Positions 8,897 through 18,200 of a stretch of DNA of 64,000 bases are shown here, piece after piece. The notes below the pieces were generated by a model. It was not told where the DNA came from and did not search any database. It saw only the letters and a list, made by a program, of their open reading frames with translations. Numbering within the stretch: position 1 is the stretch's first letter; each line of letters opens with the position of its first letter. The DNA is from Bacteriovoracaceae bacterium (lineage in GTDB: Bacteria > Bdellovibrionota > Bacteriovoracia > Bacteriovoracales > Bacteriovoracaceae), in assembly GCA_947450475.1 (NCBI GenBank), contig CANFVK010000003.1, forward strand, positions 241,229-305,228. Direction: 5' to 3'. The position numbers were made by a program, and so were the translations under genes.

Positions 8897-9634
8897 TTAA
8901 AGTCCGCCGGCAATTTCTAGCGTTGCACCTGTTATATAGGAGGCTTCCTTGCTGGCCAAGAACAACACTGCTGAGGCAACTTCATCTACTCTACCAAAGC
9001 GTTTCATTGGAACATCCTTAATGTATTCCTTTCGCTGTTCCGGTGGAAGATCAGCAAGAAGATCTGTATCGATAAAACCCGGGCAAATATTGTTAACAGT
9101 AATTCCACGTTTGGCGACTTCTTTGGAAAGTGATTTAGATATTGCAATTTGCCCTGCTTTTGAAGCTGCATAATTTGCCTGCCCCGGCAATCCTAGTTTT
9201 CCACCGATGGAAGATATATTAATGATTCTGCCGTATCTATTTCCCATAAAATTTAATACCGCGTACTTGCTCATTAAAAAACTACCCGTAAGATTAGTTT
9301 CAATAACATCATTCCATTCGTCCAAGCTCATCATGGCCGTAACTTGATCTTTTCTAATTCCAGAATTATTTATCAAGATGTCTAATTTGGGATGCGTTGT
9401 ATCTAGCATATGAAATAATTCTTTAACTGCATTCTCATCACGTACGTCGCATTTTTTTATTACTAAACGACTTTGAAATTCGGATAGTTCGTTAAGACAG
9501 TTTTGTGCAGCTTCATCATTGCCGGCATATGTCGCAATAACGGTAGCTCCTTCTTTTAAAAAAGCTTCTACGATACCTCGTCCTATGCCTCTGGTGCCAC
9601 CAGTGACAATTGCCGTTTGATTATCAAATTTCAT
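8897..9634 (-). CDS. fabG: FabG-type 3-oxoacyl-ACP reductase
   Basis: This is a classical SDR of 245 residues, the same size as E. coli FabG (244). It has TGGTRGIG at 11-18, NNSG at about 89-92, N114 and the catalytic S142, Y155 and K159 (block NYAASKAG). A longer frame from a TTG at 9664 adds ten residues, but the ATG at 9634 has a good Shine-Dalgarno sequence 7 bp upstream. It is the first gene of the fabG-fabZ-fabI unit; the gap before it is only 66 bp, so a promoter there or read-through from the protease operon is possible. The ACP or CoA preference cannot be read from sequence. Confidence 0.85.
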   Translation of the reverse strand: MKFDNQTAIVTGGTRGIGRGIVEAFLKEGATVIATYAGNDEAAQNCLNELSEFQSRLVIKKCDVRDENAVKELFHMLDTTHPKLDILINNSGIRKDQVTAMMSLDEWNDVIETNLTGSFLMSKYAVLNFMGNRYGRIINISSIGGKLGLPGQANYAASKAGQIAISKSLSKEVAKRGITVNNICPGFIDTDLLADLPPEQRKEYIKDVPMKRFGRVDEVASAVLFLASKEASYITGATLEIAGGL

Positions 9635-9640
9635 GGTTTT

Positions 9641-9648
9641 ATCCTTTT
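9641..9648 (-). promoter_or_regulatory. ribosome binding site deciding the fabG start
   Basis: On the minus strand AAAAGGAT lies 7 bases before the ATG at 9634, while the upstream TTG has no such site. This sets fabG at 245 residues. Confidence 0.6.
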
Positions 9649-9700
9649 GAACAATTGGATGCAATTCTAACTAGATAATAAATCTTTGAGAAGTTAAATT

Positions 9701-11518
9701 TTAAGGCAATTTAACAGCAGCGCCCCCTGTCGGAGCATTAATATAGGATAGAGCATTGGCTGCATTTACAGCTTTACCGGTAGACGTTTTTCCAGCAAGC
9801 CAAGCATAACTATCACCGCCATTTTTTATGGCATTTATAACCTGCTGGTAACCAAAATTGGGATTAAAAGCAAATAACATTGCAGCGACTCCAGAAACAT
9901 TTGGAGTTGCCATTGAAGTCCCGCTAATAACGTTGTAAGTAGAGTTATTAAGCACTAAACTTGTTATGGAAAAATTAGATATATTAGTGCCATAAGACAC
10001 ATTTGTAGCATTGGAAGTTAGGTTAAATCCGATCGTCGTATTAGCACTAATGTAATTGCTAATATCATAACTGCGCCCTTCTCTACTTCCGTCAGATGAG
10101 CCAGTGAATTGCTCTAGCAGAGCTCCACTTGCGGTAGGATCACCTGTTGAAGTGCTAGCGCGCGCTCTGACAAAATCAGCATCAGCTTCGGTATCCCACA
10201 TAATATAAAAATCTAAAATTGCAGTCGTGGCGCCAGAAAGATTAAAAGACTTCCAGATCCGATTGTCGGCATTATTAGAGTAAGAAGTAGAATTGCTGTG
10301 ATTGTAATTGCTAGGACTAACCAGCGTATTAACATTCGTCCCAAAATTGAGAGATTTATATCCCCAACTTCCTGAAATATTCCATGGTGAAGTAGAGGCA
10401 AGACTTTCATTAATTGTTGTATGGGTTCCAGGCCATGGACTTACGATGTTGACACCAGGAGCGGCGACATCAACACTATTGGCTCCATAGTTGGAGAAAT
10501 CTGCAAGGGTATATTTTTGATCAAGTGCAGCGATACATAAAATATTTTCCTGATTAAACTGGCAGGGATAAACTGGATTTGGAGTGGAGGTACTATCGAC
10601 ATCAGCACCGTCATTGCCGGCCGCCGCTACCACTAAGACTCCACTATTTTTTGCTCTTACGATGGCATCATTTTCAAGGGCATCGTATGAATCACCGCCA
10701 AGACTTAAGTTAATAACCTTTGCCCCATGAGTTCTAGCAAAATCAATTCCATTAATGATTGAATCTGAAGTTCCATTTCCACTCGCATCGAGAACTCTTA
10801 TGGCCATTAATTTTACTTTCCAACAAACGCCAGTTGAACCGATTCCGTTATTGCCAATTGCTCCGATTGTTCCTGCAACGTGAGTGCCGTGTCCGTTTCT
10901 ATCCATGGGATCATTTGTACTTGTTATGAAATCATATCCATGTTTAGGATAGCTCACCCCACCATCCCACATATTAGAAGATAGGTCTTGATGGTTATAA
11001 TTAATTCCAGTATCTAAAACGGCTACAATCGTACTGCTACAATCAGTGATTGTGTCCCATGCTTTTTCCATTCTCATATCAAAACCAGATGTACCTGGGT
11101 TGTTGGTAATTAATTGAAAATCTGGGCCACCTAAACCTGCATTAGTGACTGTTTGGCCAGTATTTTTTAACCCCCATTCTTTGCTGTAAAATGGATCATT
11201 GGGAGAATTAGAAATTGAATAGATGTAATTGGGTTGAGCAAATTCAACTTCAGGATCTTGGCGTAAATCATTAATTGAAGTCTGTAAATCTTTATCATTT
11301 GAAATTTTAATTTTAGATAACCCAGATTGCATCAGTTTCTTAACTTGTAATGCTCCAATTTTTTCAATAGAGTTTTTTTGAGAAAGTGAACTCACATGAC
11401 TTTTGTATTTTATGATAATTTCATTGGCAACATAACCTTTTCGTTTAATGTGTTCCGCAAAGACACAAGGACTTTTTATTAAATAAATAAGAGTCAATAA
11501 AGTTAATATTTTCTTCAT
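9701..11518 (-). CDS. exported subtilisin-like serine protease (S8) with propeptide and an insert before the catalytic serine
   Basis: The 605-residue precursor has a signal peptide (about 1-21), an I9-like propeptide (about 25-98, ending near FAQPNY) and an S8 catalytic domain. The triad is D169 (VLDTGIN), H210 (GHGTHVAG) and S535 (SGTSMATP), with oxyanion N302 in AAGNDG. About 165 residues rich in Ser, Thr and Asn (roughly 365-528) are inserted between the AAPG block and the serine. They contain alternating strand patterns and look like a jelly-roll module. The start overlaps the preceding lipoprotein stop as ATGA, so the two are translationally coupled. It probably acts in the periplasm, at the surface or outside the cell. 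Confidence 0.9.
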   Translation of the reverse strand: MKKILTLLTLIYLIKSPCVFAEHIKRKGYVANEIIIKYKSHVSSLSQKNSIEKIGALQVKKLMQSGLSKIKISNDKDLQTSINDLRQDPEVEFAQPNYIYSISNSPNDPFYSKEWGLKNTGQTVTNAGLGGPDFQLITNNPGTSGFDMRMEKAWDTITDCSSTIVAVLDTGINYNHQDLSSNMWDGGVSYPKHGYDFITSTNDPMDRNGHGTHVAGTIGAIGNNGIGSTGVCWKVKLMAIRVLDASGNGTSDSIINGIDFARTHGAKVINLSLGGDSYDALENDAIVRAKNSGVLVVAAAGNDGADVDSTSTPNPVYPCQFNQENILCIAALDQKYTLADFSNYGANSVDVAAPGVNIVSPWPGTHTTINESLASTSPWNISGSWGYKSLNFGTNVNTLVSPSNYNHSNSTSYSNNADNRIWKSFNLSGATTAILDFYIMWDTEADADFVRARASTSTGDPTASGALLEQFTGSSDGSREGRSYDISNYISANTTIGFNLTSNATNVSYGTNISNFSITSLVLNNSTYNVISGTSMATPNVSGVAAMLFAFNPNFGYQQVINAIKNGGDSYAWLAGKTSTGKAVNAANALSYINAPTGGAAVKLP

Positions 11519-12798
11519 GGTAAACTCACTGAAAATTCAGAAGAAGGCTCACTCGTTGTTCCGCCAGTTGCGCCATAGGAACTAATGTTGGAATAAGCTA
11601 CAATTTTAAAATGATAACTTCCTACTAAAAAATTATTAAATGTAATTGAAGTTGGAGTATTTGCACCTGAGACATAAGGAACATTAACAAATGTTGCTGA
11701 GGGCGAAGTTGTATCAATTCCTGGTGATGTGCTATAGTAAACTCTATATCCACCACCCAGTTGATTCACACCTTTTTCTTTGTTTGTAAGCCAAGAAACT
11801 TGAATAACTGGTGCAGCACCCAAGTAATTGTAATTTGCAAGAGCATTGGAGCAGGAACTAACCCCAGCAATAGAAATTGATTTTGTATAAAATTGATAAA
11901 CGCCACTACTTACTAGTGCAGTGATGGTGATATCCACACTCGATCCCGTTGCGACTGCACTTCCAACTGAAATTGAACAAGTTGAGTTAGTGTAAAGCCC
12001 TACCTCATCTCCAGGTGCAACTCCACCAGAAATTCGAAAAACAGGACGAGTTGCATAATTTGGCGAAGAAGAAGGAGTTATCAAAATAATCGATGTTGCA
12101 GAGCTGGGAATAACACCTGAAAAGGAGTAAGTGGCATTAAATCCAGAACAAGAACTGGTGCCTGCTGAGTTTGAACTTGAAGTATAAAATGAATAATTCC
12201 CAGGTGCCAATGCTGAAGATGTAACTTGTACGCTAGTTCCAGTGGCAAGAGTACTTCCTACTGAATGAATACAACTTGAATCAATAAAAAGCGAAATAGT
12301 TTCTCCTGATACAACTCCAGAAATTAAAAAAGTAGGCGTTGAAATGATTCCAGGAGATGAAACCGGATTATAAAGTGCGATAGCAGTTGCCCGAGTTGGA
12401 GCAATCCCCAAATAATTATAGGACAAATGAGTGGTGGAGCAATTGCTTGTTTTTAAGTTATTGGTAGAGTTAGTATAAAAACTATGGGCACCAACGGTTA
12501 ATGAACTTATGGAAATGGACACAGATGTATTGGCGGCTAACTCAGACTTGACTAGAACACTGCATGCCGAATCAGAATAGACATTAATAGTTTCACCACT
12601 GACTACACCATTTATAGAAAATGAAATGGTAGAATTATTCCCTGGAGTACTCGCTGGACTCATAAGCGTAAAAGAAGTTCCAGTAGTTGGGGCTATGGGT
12701 TCATTTCCAGGTTGATTGATTGTGAAACCGCCACCTTTAACAATTGGTTCAGGCTTACAAGCTGCTATTAATAAAAATAATATAAAATAAATCTTCAT
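11515..12798 (-). CDS. lipoprotein with three Ig-like repeats and a C-terminal FN3-like domain
   Basis: The 427-residue protein begins with a lipoprotein signal (lipobox IAAC, C14). Three tandem repeats of about 95 residues follow (roughly 40-135, 136-230, 231-325). Each has a SPASTPG-like opening, SG.VSGE or its variant, two paired Cys in DSxC and SSCS, and ends YNYLG or YSFSG. The last 100 residues resemble a fibronectin type III domain. Proteins like this act as surface spacers or binding stalks; no ligand can be inferred. It lies between a barrel gene and the S8 protease, with ATGA coupling to the latter. Confidence 0.75.
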   Translation of the reverse strand: MKIYFILFLLIAACKPEPIVKGGGFTINQPGNEPIAPTTGTSFTLMSPASTPGNNSTISFSINGVVSGETINVYSDSACSVLVKSELAANTSVSISISSLTVGAHSFYTNSTNNLKTSNCSTTHLSYNYLGIAPTRATAIALYNPVSSPGIISTPTFLISGVVSGETISLFIDSSCIHSVGSTLATGTSVQVTSSALAPGNYSFYTSSSNSAGTSSCSGFNATYSFSGVIPSSATSIILITPSSSPNYATRPVFRISGGVAPGDEVGLYTNSTCSISVGSAVATGSSVDITITALVSSGVYQFYTKSISIAGVSSCSNALANYNYLGAAPVIQVSWLTNKEKGVNQLGGGYRVYYSTSPGIDTTSPSATFVNVPYVSGANTPTSITFNNFLVGSYHFKIVAYSNISSYGATGGTTSEPSSEFSVSLP

Positions 12799-12807
12799 TT
12801 AAAACTC

Positions 12808-13767
12808 TTAAAAATATAGTTTCATTCCCATGGATTGATAAAAATTATTATATGAAAAATTTGACTTAAAATCTTTGTGATTGCCAGCTTCTGCAAATTT
12901 TAAATTTCGAGTTCCTAAATATTCAAAGCCTAAATCTAAACATAGGCTAAAATGATGAGAAATTATGTATTCTACACCAATCTCTGCCAAAAAACTCGGA
13001 TTTGCTGAAGTTAAATTAAATTCTCGATTTGAATCCGATAGAGTCGAGTTTTGGAATGAATAGCCCAACAAAGTGGCCCAGGATGTTTTAAAATTTACAT
13101 TAAAAAAATATAAATTAAAAAATTTACGATAGCCTAAATAATAATTTTGAAAACTATCACTGTAAACCCAGCTCCCCGCTTGAGAAGTTGAAGTAGCAAT
13201 ATCATAAACTGATAATTGATCCGTTTTTTTTCCATAAATAGATTTGTATTTAAAAACAATATACTGCTTATCTTTGAACTTATATCCAACTCCGATAGTT
13301 ATTGCGGAATTGGCATTATAACTATGTTTGGAAGTAGGAAGCCACTTGGATGCAGTAGTATTTGGTAAAACTAGATTGTAATCTTCAACCACCGGACTTC
13401 GATCAGGCAGAAATAAAAAACCTGCTTCCAATTCGACATAAAAAGTATTGTGCTTAACTTTTGGCGTGCTGATTTTATTATTGCTTTTTAATATTGCAAA
13501 ATAATCAGTTGCATTGATCATACAATCTGAATCCGTAACATAGACTTTTTCAGACTGCTTGAATGCTACGAGCTTAGAGTTTTTAGACATGGACTTAATA
13601 TTATAAGGCTTATCTAAAAAGTCTTTGTCTGAAACCGCTTGAAGATTTCCATTATTAAAAAACCTAATTGAACAATTTTTAGAAGAATTTAAATAATAAA
13701 AATCTTGCGAAAATACCTCGCTGATTAATAAAATAAAATAAATAGCGGAACACAAAATTTTTGCCAT
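12808..13767 (-). CDS. outer-membrane beta-barrel protein, unknown role
   Basis: The 319-residue precursor has a signal peptide (about 1-20). From about residue 115 it shows repeated short amphipathic strands rich in Tyr and Phe. It ends in MGMKLYF, the terminal aromatic typical of outer-membrane barrels. The first 90 residues after the signal look like a separate soluble domain. It is the first gene of a three-gene minus-strand operon with the Ig-repeat lipoprotein (9 bp gap) and the S8 protease. No specific porin family is recognised. Confidence 0.65.
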   Translation of the reverse strand: MAKILCSAIYFILLISEVFSQDFYYLNSSKNCSIRFFNNGNLQAVSDKDFLDKPYNIKSMSKNSKLVAFKQSEKVYVTDSDCMINATDYFAILKSNNKISTPKVKHNTFYVELEAGFLFLPDRSPVVEDYNLVLPNTTASKWLPTSKHSYNANSAITIGVGYKFKDKQYIVFKYKSIYGKKTDQLSVYDIATSTSQAGSWVYSDSFQNYYLGYRKFFNLYFFNVNFKTSWATLLGYSFQNSTLSDSNREFNLTSANPSFLAEIGVEYIISHHFSLCLDLGFEYLGTRNLKFAEAGNHKDFKSNFSYNNFYQSMGMKLYF

Positions 13768-13837
13768 ATCTGATTATCTGATGAATAGAAACTATATACA
13801 AGATGGATAAAAAGAAGCAGGAAAGCGTTGTTAATTT

Positions 13838-13872
13838 AAGCAGTTAAAAAGATAATGAGATTGCAATCTCAT
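13838..13872 (-). terminator. perfect 18-bp palindrome with trailing U-rich stretch, likely terminator
   Basis: ATGAGATTGCAATCTCAT at 13855-13872 is a perfect palindrome. As RNA it folds to a 7-bp stem with a TGCA loop. On the minus strand it is followed by TATCTTTTTAA. It lies 21 bp after the stop of the CrtI-like gene and 88 bp before the barrel gene, so termination of the first is the simplest reading; an operator for the second is the alternative. Confidence 0.45.
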
Positions 13873-13893
13873 AGCAACTGACAAAAATAGTTC

Positions 13894-15327
13894 TCATCTA
13901 ATTGCTTTATCTAAACGACTAAGATAATTATCTACTTCATGAGCTTGAATGACGCCGTAATTGGCTGCTCCTAGCCAACCAGACATAATGATTCCGACTG
14001 AGCCCGCGTGAAAAAGTCCATTTATTTCTTTATGCATGGACATGGATACTTCAAGACCTTCAAATTTGGTACCAAAGCTGGCACCTTGTTCATGAAGCGT
14101 ATAGCGCTCTACTGTTAATGGAGTAGCAGCATCTACAAAATCAATTTTTGAACGAACGCCAGGAATAATTTTTTCAATTCCCGACAAAGATCGTTCAATC
14201 AAAAACGCTTTTCTTGCTTCATACTCTTGCGCAGTGAGGTTCTTCCAATCTTCGTATCGAGCATTTGATGAAGATACTATGGCAAATTTTGGTTCTAAGT
14301 GTGGGCGAGTATCTGGGTAATAAATTGAAAAAGTTTGACTCCCGATTTTTGGTGAAAGAATCAAATCAGTAGAAAAAGCAATGTCGTCAGACGTAAAAAC
14401 TAAATCACCAACAAAAGGAATGGTTTCACCTTTTTTTATCCCCATGTAAACCTGGCACGATGATGTATTGAGACGAACTTTTTTGGCTTTATCTAAAAAT
14501 TCAGATGAAAAATGATGATCTCCAACCATCTTGTGAATCGTTGTCTTTAAATTCGAATTAGAAACCACACTTCGACAATGAATTTGATAACCTTTGACAA
14601 CCACTCCGGCAGTGCACTTATTTTCAATTAAGATTTTTTCAACTTTTGCCTGCAATTGTATATCGACGCCATTTTTTAAAAGTTCATCTTTCATAAGAGA
14701 AATCATTTGATCAGTTCCTCCTTGAAAAATATATACACCTTTGCTCATAAAATTTGAAAAAACAATACCATAACTTATCGCTGGATCTTCTAAGTTAGAG
14801 CCATTAGCGTAAACAATGGGCTCAAGTAAAAAGCGAGTTATGTCGTTTCTACCTGGAAAATATTTTTCAAATAATTCTCCATTGTTTATCTGAGAATTGT
14901 CGTAAAAATTCATGTTGGCAAGTTCACTAAAAAAAGCTTCTACAACCTCTAAAGAAACGCCAAAATTCTGATTGAGCACTTTGATAAAATGCTCTTTAGT
15001 AAAATCAGTTTCAACTTGAAACTGGGGATTGATATAGCGAACGGACTTTAGTTGATGGATTTTATCAGCAATTTCTTTGTTCCAATATTTGCGACAAGTT
15101 TTTATCATACCTGCTGGAAAACCATGAAGAGAAACATCGAAAATGTGTTCACCGTCTTTTCTTTTAAACCAAGTGGCAAAGCCCCCTAGTTTATTATGAG
15201 ATTCAAGTAAAAGGACACTTCTGCCATCGCGGGCCATTTTATTGGCCAAAGTCATTCCGGCCAGACCTGCACCAATAACTATGACATCATAAGACTTTTC
15301 AATTTTTTGTTTTGAAGAATAAAGCAT
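13894..15327 (-). CDS. FAD-dependent oxidoreductase of the phytoene desaturase / carotenoid isomerase (CrtI) type
   Basis: The N-terminal dinucleotide-binding motif VIVIGAGLAGMTLANK is followed by the LLLES acidic strand end and the loop KLGGFATWF. The C-terminus has the second FAD-contact block LFHAGS...GWLGAANYGV. Length (477 residues from the chosen start) fits CrtI, CRTISO or retinol-saturase-like proteins (about 490-510). The ATG at 15327 follows the upstream stop directly (TAATATG); a frame from 15387 would add 20 residues that overlap the neighbouring gene. No carotenoid genes are nearby, so the substrate is unknown. It is third in an operon after a COG2509 flavoprotein and an exported repeat protein. 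Confidence 0.75.
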   Translation of the reverse strand: MLYSSKQKIEKSYDVIVIGAGLAGMTLANKMARDGRSVLLLESHNKLGGFATWFKRKDGEHIFDVSLHGFPAGMIKTCRKYWNKEIADKIHQLKSVRYINPQFQVETDFTKEHFIKVLNQNFGVSLEVVEAFFSELANMNFYDNSQINNGELFEKYFPGRNDITRFLLEPIVYANGSNLEDPAISYGIVFSNFMSKGVYIFQGGTDQMISLMKDELLKNGVDIQLQAKVEKILIENKCTAGVVVKGYQIHCRSVVSNSNLKTTIHKMVGDHHFSSEFLDKAKKVRLNTSSCQVYMGIKKGETIPFVGDLVFTSDDIAFSTDLILSPKIGSQTFSIYYPDTRPHLEPKFAIVSSSNARYEDWKNLTAQEYEARKAFLIERSLSGIEKIIPGVRSKIDFVDAATPLTVERYTLHEQGASFGTKFEGLEVSMSMHKEINGLFHAGSVGIIMSGWLGAANYGVIQAHEVDNYLSRLDKAIR

Positions 15328-15328
15328 A

Positions 15329-16558
15329 TTAGTTTTTTGGTGAAACCTTAAAAATGGCAGAGCCATATTCTGAATTATCTTGAGCATTAACGACTATACA
15401 ATAAAAGACGATATCTCCTTTGTCGTTGAAGTCTATCTCGCCTCCAAAACCAGGATAATTAGGATTAGATAAAATTTTACCTTCACCTAAATCTGTCATG
15501 ACAACATCACCTTCACCAATTATTTTTTTGATTTGATTTTCATCAGCAAGATAAAGTCCACGGTTTCCATTCATATCTTTTGCTCTAAAAAGAATTTTTC
15601 CAGAATCATTAACTTTTGAAGAAAACATTTCCAATTCAAAAATTTGATTTTCTCCCTCCTTCGCAATGGTCTTTAGTTGATTGTCTTTAAAGAGAACTAT
15701 CGCCTTTTTAGAATCAGCGAGTGTTGCCATGAAGGATATATAACCATTATGTGAAAGCGAGACGGAGTTGCCAAAACTTATAAAATCAGACTTTTGATCA
15801 ACATCTCGATCAACTGCTATCAACTGATATTTACTCTCTTGACCTTTTGGTCCAGCGAGGATGTTAGGAGACCATAAAACAATTGAATCTGGATTATTTT
15901 CATCCCATTGTCCTTTTTCTCCAAAGCGAGCTTTAAATGCAACTTGTCCTTGAAGATTTGCTGCTGGTTTAAAAAGATAAGAAGCCTTTAGACCTAGAGT
16001 ATCTGTTCCTTCAGCTATAATTTTTAACAATTTGGAACCAGTATACTCATAAATAAGTCGATCATTTGAATCATTAGTGGCCCTAAAAAATATATGATTA
16101 TTGTCCTGAACAAGTGGATAGGTATAATGTTGAATTTTTAGATTAACTGGATCTAGAACTTGTTCAACTTTTTGAGTTTGCATTTCAAATAAAAATAATC
16201 CATCAGTAACTCCTTCATCAAAAAGATTAAAAGCAATGTAACCTGTATCATTGATAGAAGGATCAGTAATAAATCTAGCATCAGGAGCCGTGTAAATTAT
16301 TTTGCCAGACTTTTCTTTTGACGATTTTACCCAAAGCGCTTGATTATTTACGCCCTCAACGGCCATGACTTTAAATGCGATATCACCATTATTATTAATG
16401 ACAGGTGAAGTATTATCTAAAAAAGACATCGGAGGTAAGTTAAAGCCATCATTAATATTGGCGCGTGCTAAAATTTCAGCAGGATTATAATCAGGTAATG
16501 TTGCCAATAAAAAATTTGACCAAAAGATCGTAGCTAATATTATCAGTAAACGAAACAT
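15329..16558 (-). CDS. exported NxxGxxAF-repeat (propeller-like) protein
   Basis: After a signal peptide (about 1-20 from the chosen start), the 409-residue protein carries at least seven irregular repeats of about 45-60 residues. Each has a core like N-x-x-G-x-[IV]-x-F, for example NNNGDIAF, NDTGYIAF, SHNGYISF, NDSGKILF and NDKGDIVF. This matches the pattern described for tandem NxxGxxAF proteins, probably a beta-propeller. The ATG at 16558 has a strong Shine-Dalgarno sequence; a start at 16576 would overlap the upstream gene. No catalytic residues stand out. It sits between two flavoenzyme genes with 1 bp gaps, an odd pairing of an exported protein with cytoplasmic enzymes. Confidence 0.7.
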   Translation of the reverse strand: MFRLLIILATIFWSNFLLATLPDYNPAEILARANINDGFNLPPMSFLDNTSPVINNNGDIAFKVMAVEGVNNQALWVKSSKEKSGKIIYTAPDARFITDPSINDTGYIAFNLFDEGVTDGLFLFEMQTQKVEQVLDPVNLKIQHYTYPLVQDNNHIFFRATNDSNDRLIYEYTGSKLLKIIAEGTDTLGLKASYLFKPAANLQGQVAFKARFGEKGQWDENNPDSIVLWSPNILAGPKGQESKYQLIAVDRDVDQKSDFISFGNSVSLSHNGYISFMATLADSKKAIVLFKDNQLKTIAKEGENQIFELEMFSSKVNDSGKILFRAKDMNGNRGLYLADENQIKKIIGEGDVVMTDLGEGKILSNPNYPGFGGEIDFNDKGDIVFYCIVVNAQDNSEYGSAIFKVSPKN

Positions 16559-16559
16559 G

Positions 16560-18113
16560 CTAAATTCCTTTTTCATTTCTAAGTAAAGTCATCGCAACTC
16601 TAACACCATCAACAGCTGCGGAAGTTATTCCTCCAGCATGACCTGCACCTTCTCCACATGGATAAAGTCCAGAATGACTAGTGGATTCTAACGATTCTTT
16701 ATCACGAACAATTGTTACGGGAGCACTTGTCCTAGTTTCAGGTGCAATCAATAATGCGTTATCTGAAACAAATCCTTTTAGGCTTTCATCAAATTTTAGC
16801 AGAGCATTCTCTAAATGTTTAGTCACAAATGATGGTAATATATCTCTGATTGAAGCTTTTACAATACCTGAAGGAGTAGATGTTTTGATTTTATCTAATT
16901 GCGGATTGAGTCGATTTTCCATGAATTCTTTAAGAGTTTGAGAGGGCAATTCTTTACCGCTGGCCAAAGACTTGGAAACTTCAAATGCTTTTGACTCAAT
17001 TTGATGTTGAAAATCTAGTCCTGCTAAAAGATTTTCTTGGGCAAAATCTTCGCCCGCCTTCACACTGACTACCAGCGCAGCATTGGACCATCGAGAATTT
17101 CTTGCGTAATTGCTCATGCCATTTACCACAATTGCGTTAGCTTCAGTGCCAGAAGAAAGCACGTACCCACCAGGACACATGCAAAAACTATAGGTACCCT
17201 TTTTAGTTTTAGCATCTTCGTAACTTAATCGATAACGAGCGGCACCTAAGTCAAGTCCAGCAAATTTTCCATATTGAATTGAATCAATTAATTCTCTTGG
17301 ATGTTCAATTCTCACTCCGACCGCAAAATCTTTTTGCTTCATCTCGACACCGATATGATGCAAGTGTCGATACATTTCTTGAGCAGAGTGACCTGTTGCA
17401 AGTACGACATATTTAGAAAAAAGCTTTTCACCATTATTTAACTCAACGCCGACAACTTTACCGCTATCAACAATCAATCTATCCACTCGGGTATTATAAC
17501 GAACAACGCAACCTTTTGCGCGAAGATACTCAGTCATCTGATTAATTAGCGCACGAATCTTATTTGAACCCAAGTGGGGATTTGAGATATATGCCGTTTC
17601 TTTGGGAGCACCAAAATCCACGAAGCGATTCATGACATATTGAACGAAAGGAGATTTTATTCGAGTGATAAGTTTTCCATCAGAAAATAACCCTGCCCCT
17701 CCTTCACCGTAACAAACATTATTGTTATCATCGAATTGTCCGTATCTCCAAAATTTAGCAATATGAATCATTCGAGAGTGTGCTCGATCGCCTCTTTCAA
17801 TCACAACGCTAGAAACACCATAATCTGCTAGTCTTAGAGCGCAAAATAAGCCTGCAGGACCGGCCCCTATAATAATTGGCTTATGGTCAAATTCTCCTAC
17901 TTGAGGGCACACTTCTCTCAATGCCTCAAACTGTTCTCCGGGTGACAATAATTCAACATAATAGGTGTATCTGGGAATTTTACCGCGATTAGCACCGCGA
18001 GCATCTAAGGCTTGATTAAGGATTCTAAAATCGCAAATTTCTGGATGATGTTGATCCAAATATTCGTTGATATCTTGATTATACTCGAGTGTGAATTGTA
18101 TTTTTTTGGTCAT
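16560..18113 (-). CDS. FAD-dependent dehydrogenase, COG2509 type
   Basis: The 517-residue protein has the typical N-terminal domain of about 95 residues (with a RILNQALDARGANRGKIP block), then the FAD-binding Rossmann motif IIGAGPAGLFCALRLADYG at about 100-118, a GEGGAGLFSDGKL block and the C-terminal PCGEGAGHAGGITSAA motif. This architecture is specific to the widespread but biochemically undefined COG2509 flavoproteins. It is the first gene of a three-gene unit with the NxxGxxAF protein and the CrtI-like enzyme. It is divergent from cinA, with an 87-bp intergenic region that must hold both promoters. Confidence 0.82.
   Translation of the reverse strand: MTKKIQFTLEYNQDINEYLDQHHPEICDFRILNQALDARGANRGKIPRYTYYVELLSPGEQFEALREVCPQVGEFDHKPIIIGAGPAGLFCALRLADYGVSSVVIERGDRAHSRMIHIAKFWRYGQFDDNNNVCYGEGGAGLFSDGKLITRIKSPFVQYVMNRFVDFGAPKETAYISNPHLGSNKIRALINQMTEYLRAKGCVVRYNTRVDRLIVDSGKVVGVELNNGEKLFSKYVVLATGHSAQEMYRHLHHIGVEMKQKDFAVGVRIEHPRELIDSIQYGKFAGLDLGAARYRLSYEDAKTKKGTYSFCMCPGGYVLSSGTEANAIVVNGMSNYARNSRWSNAALVVSVKAGEDFAQENLLAGLDFQHQIESKAFEVSKSLASGKELPSQTLKEFMENRLNPQLDKIKTSTPSGIVKASIRDILPSFVTKHLENALLKFDESLKGFVSDNALLIAPETRTSAPVTIVRDKESLESTSHSGLYPCGEGAGHAGGITSAAVDGVRVAMTLLRNEKGI
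16565..16573 (-). promoter_or_regulatory. ribosome binding site deciding the start of the NxxGxxAF protein
   Basis: AAAAAGGAA on the minus strand is spaced about 6 bases from the ATG at 16558. It lies inside the end of the upstream coding frame, so initiation here is probably coupled to termination of the COG2509 gene. Confidence 0.55.
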
Positions 18114-18200
18114 CTGTTTTACTTTAAATATTCTAAGTATAAAGTTTAACCAAAATATGCCAAAATTTCTAGTAAATAGGACTACAGGAGAAGGCTAAAA

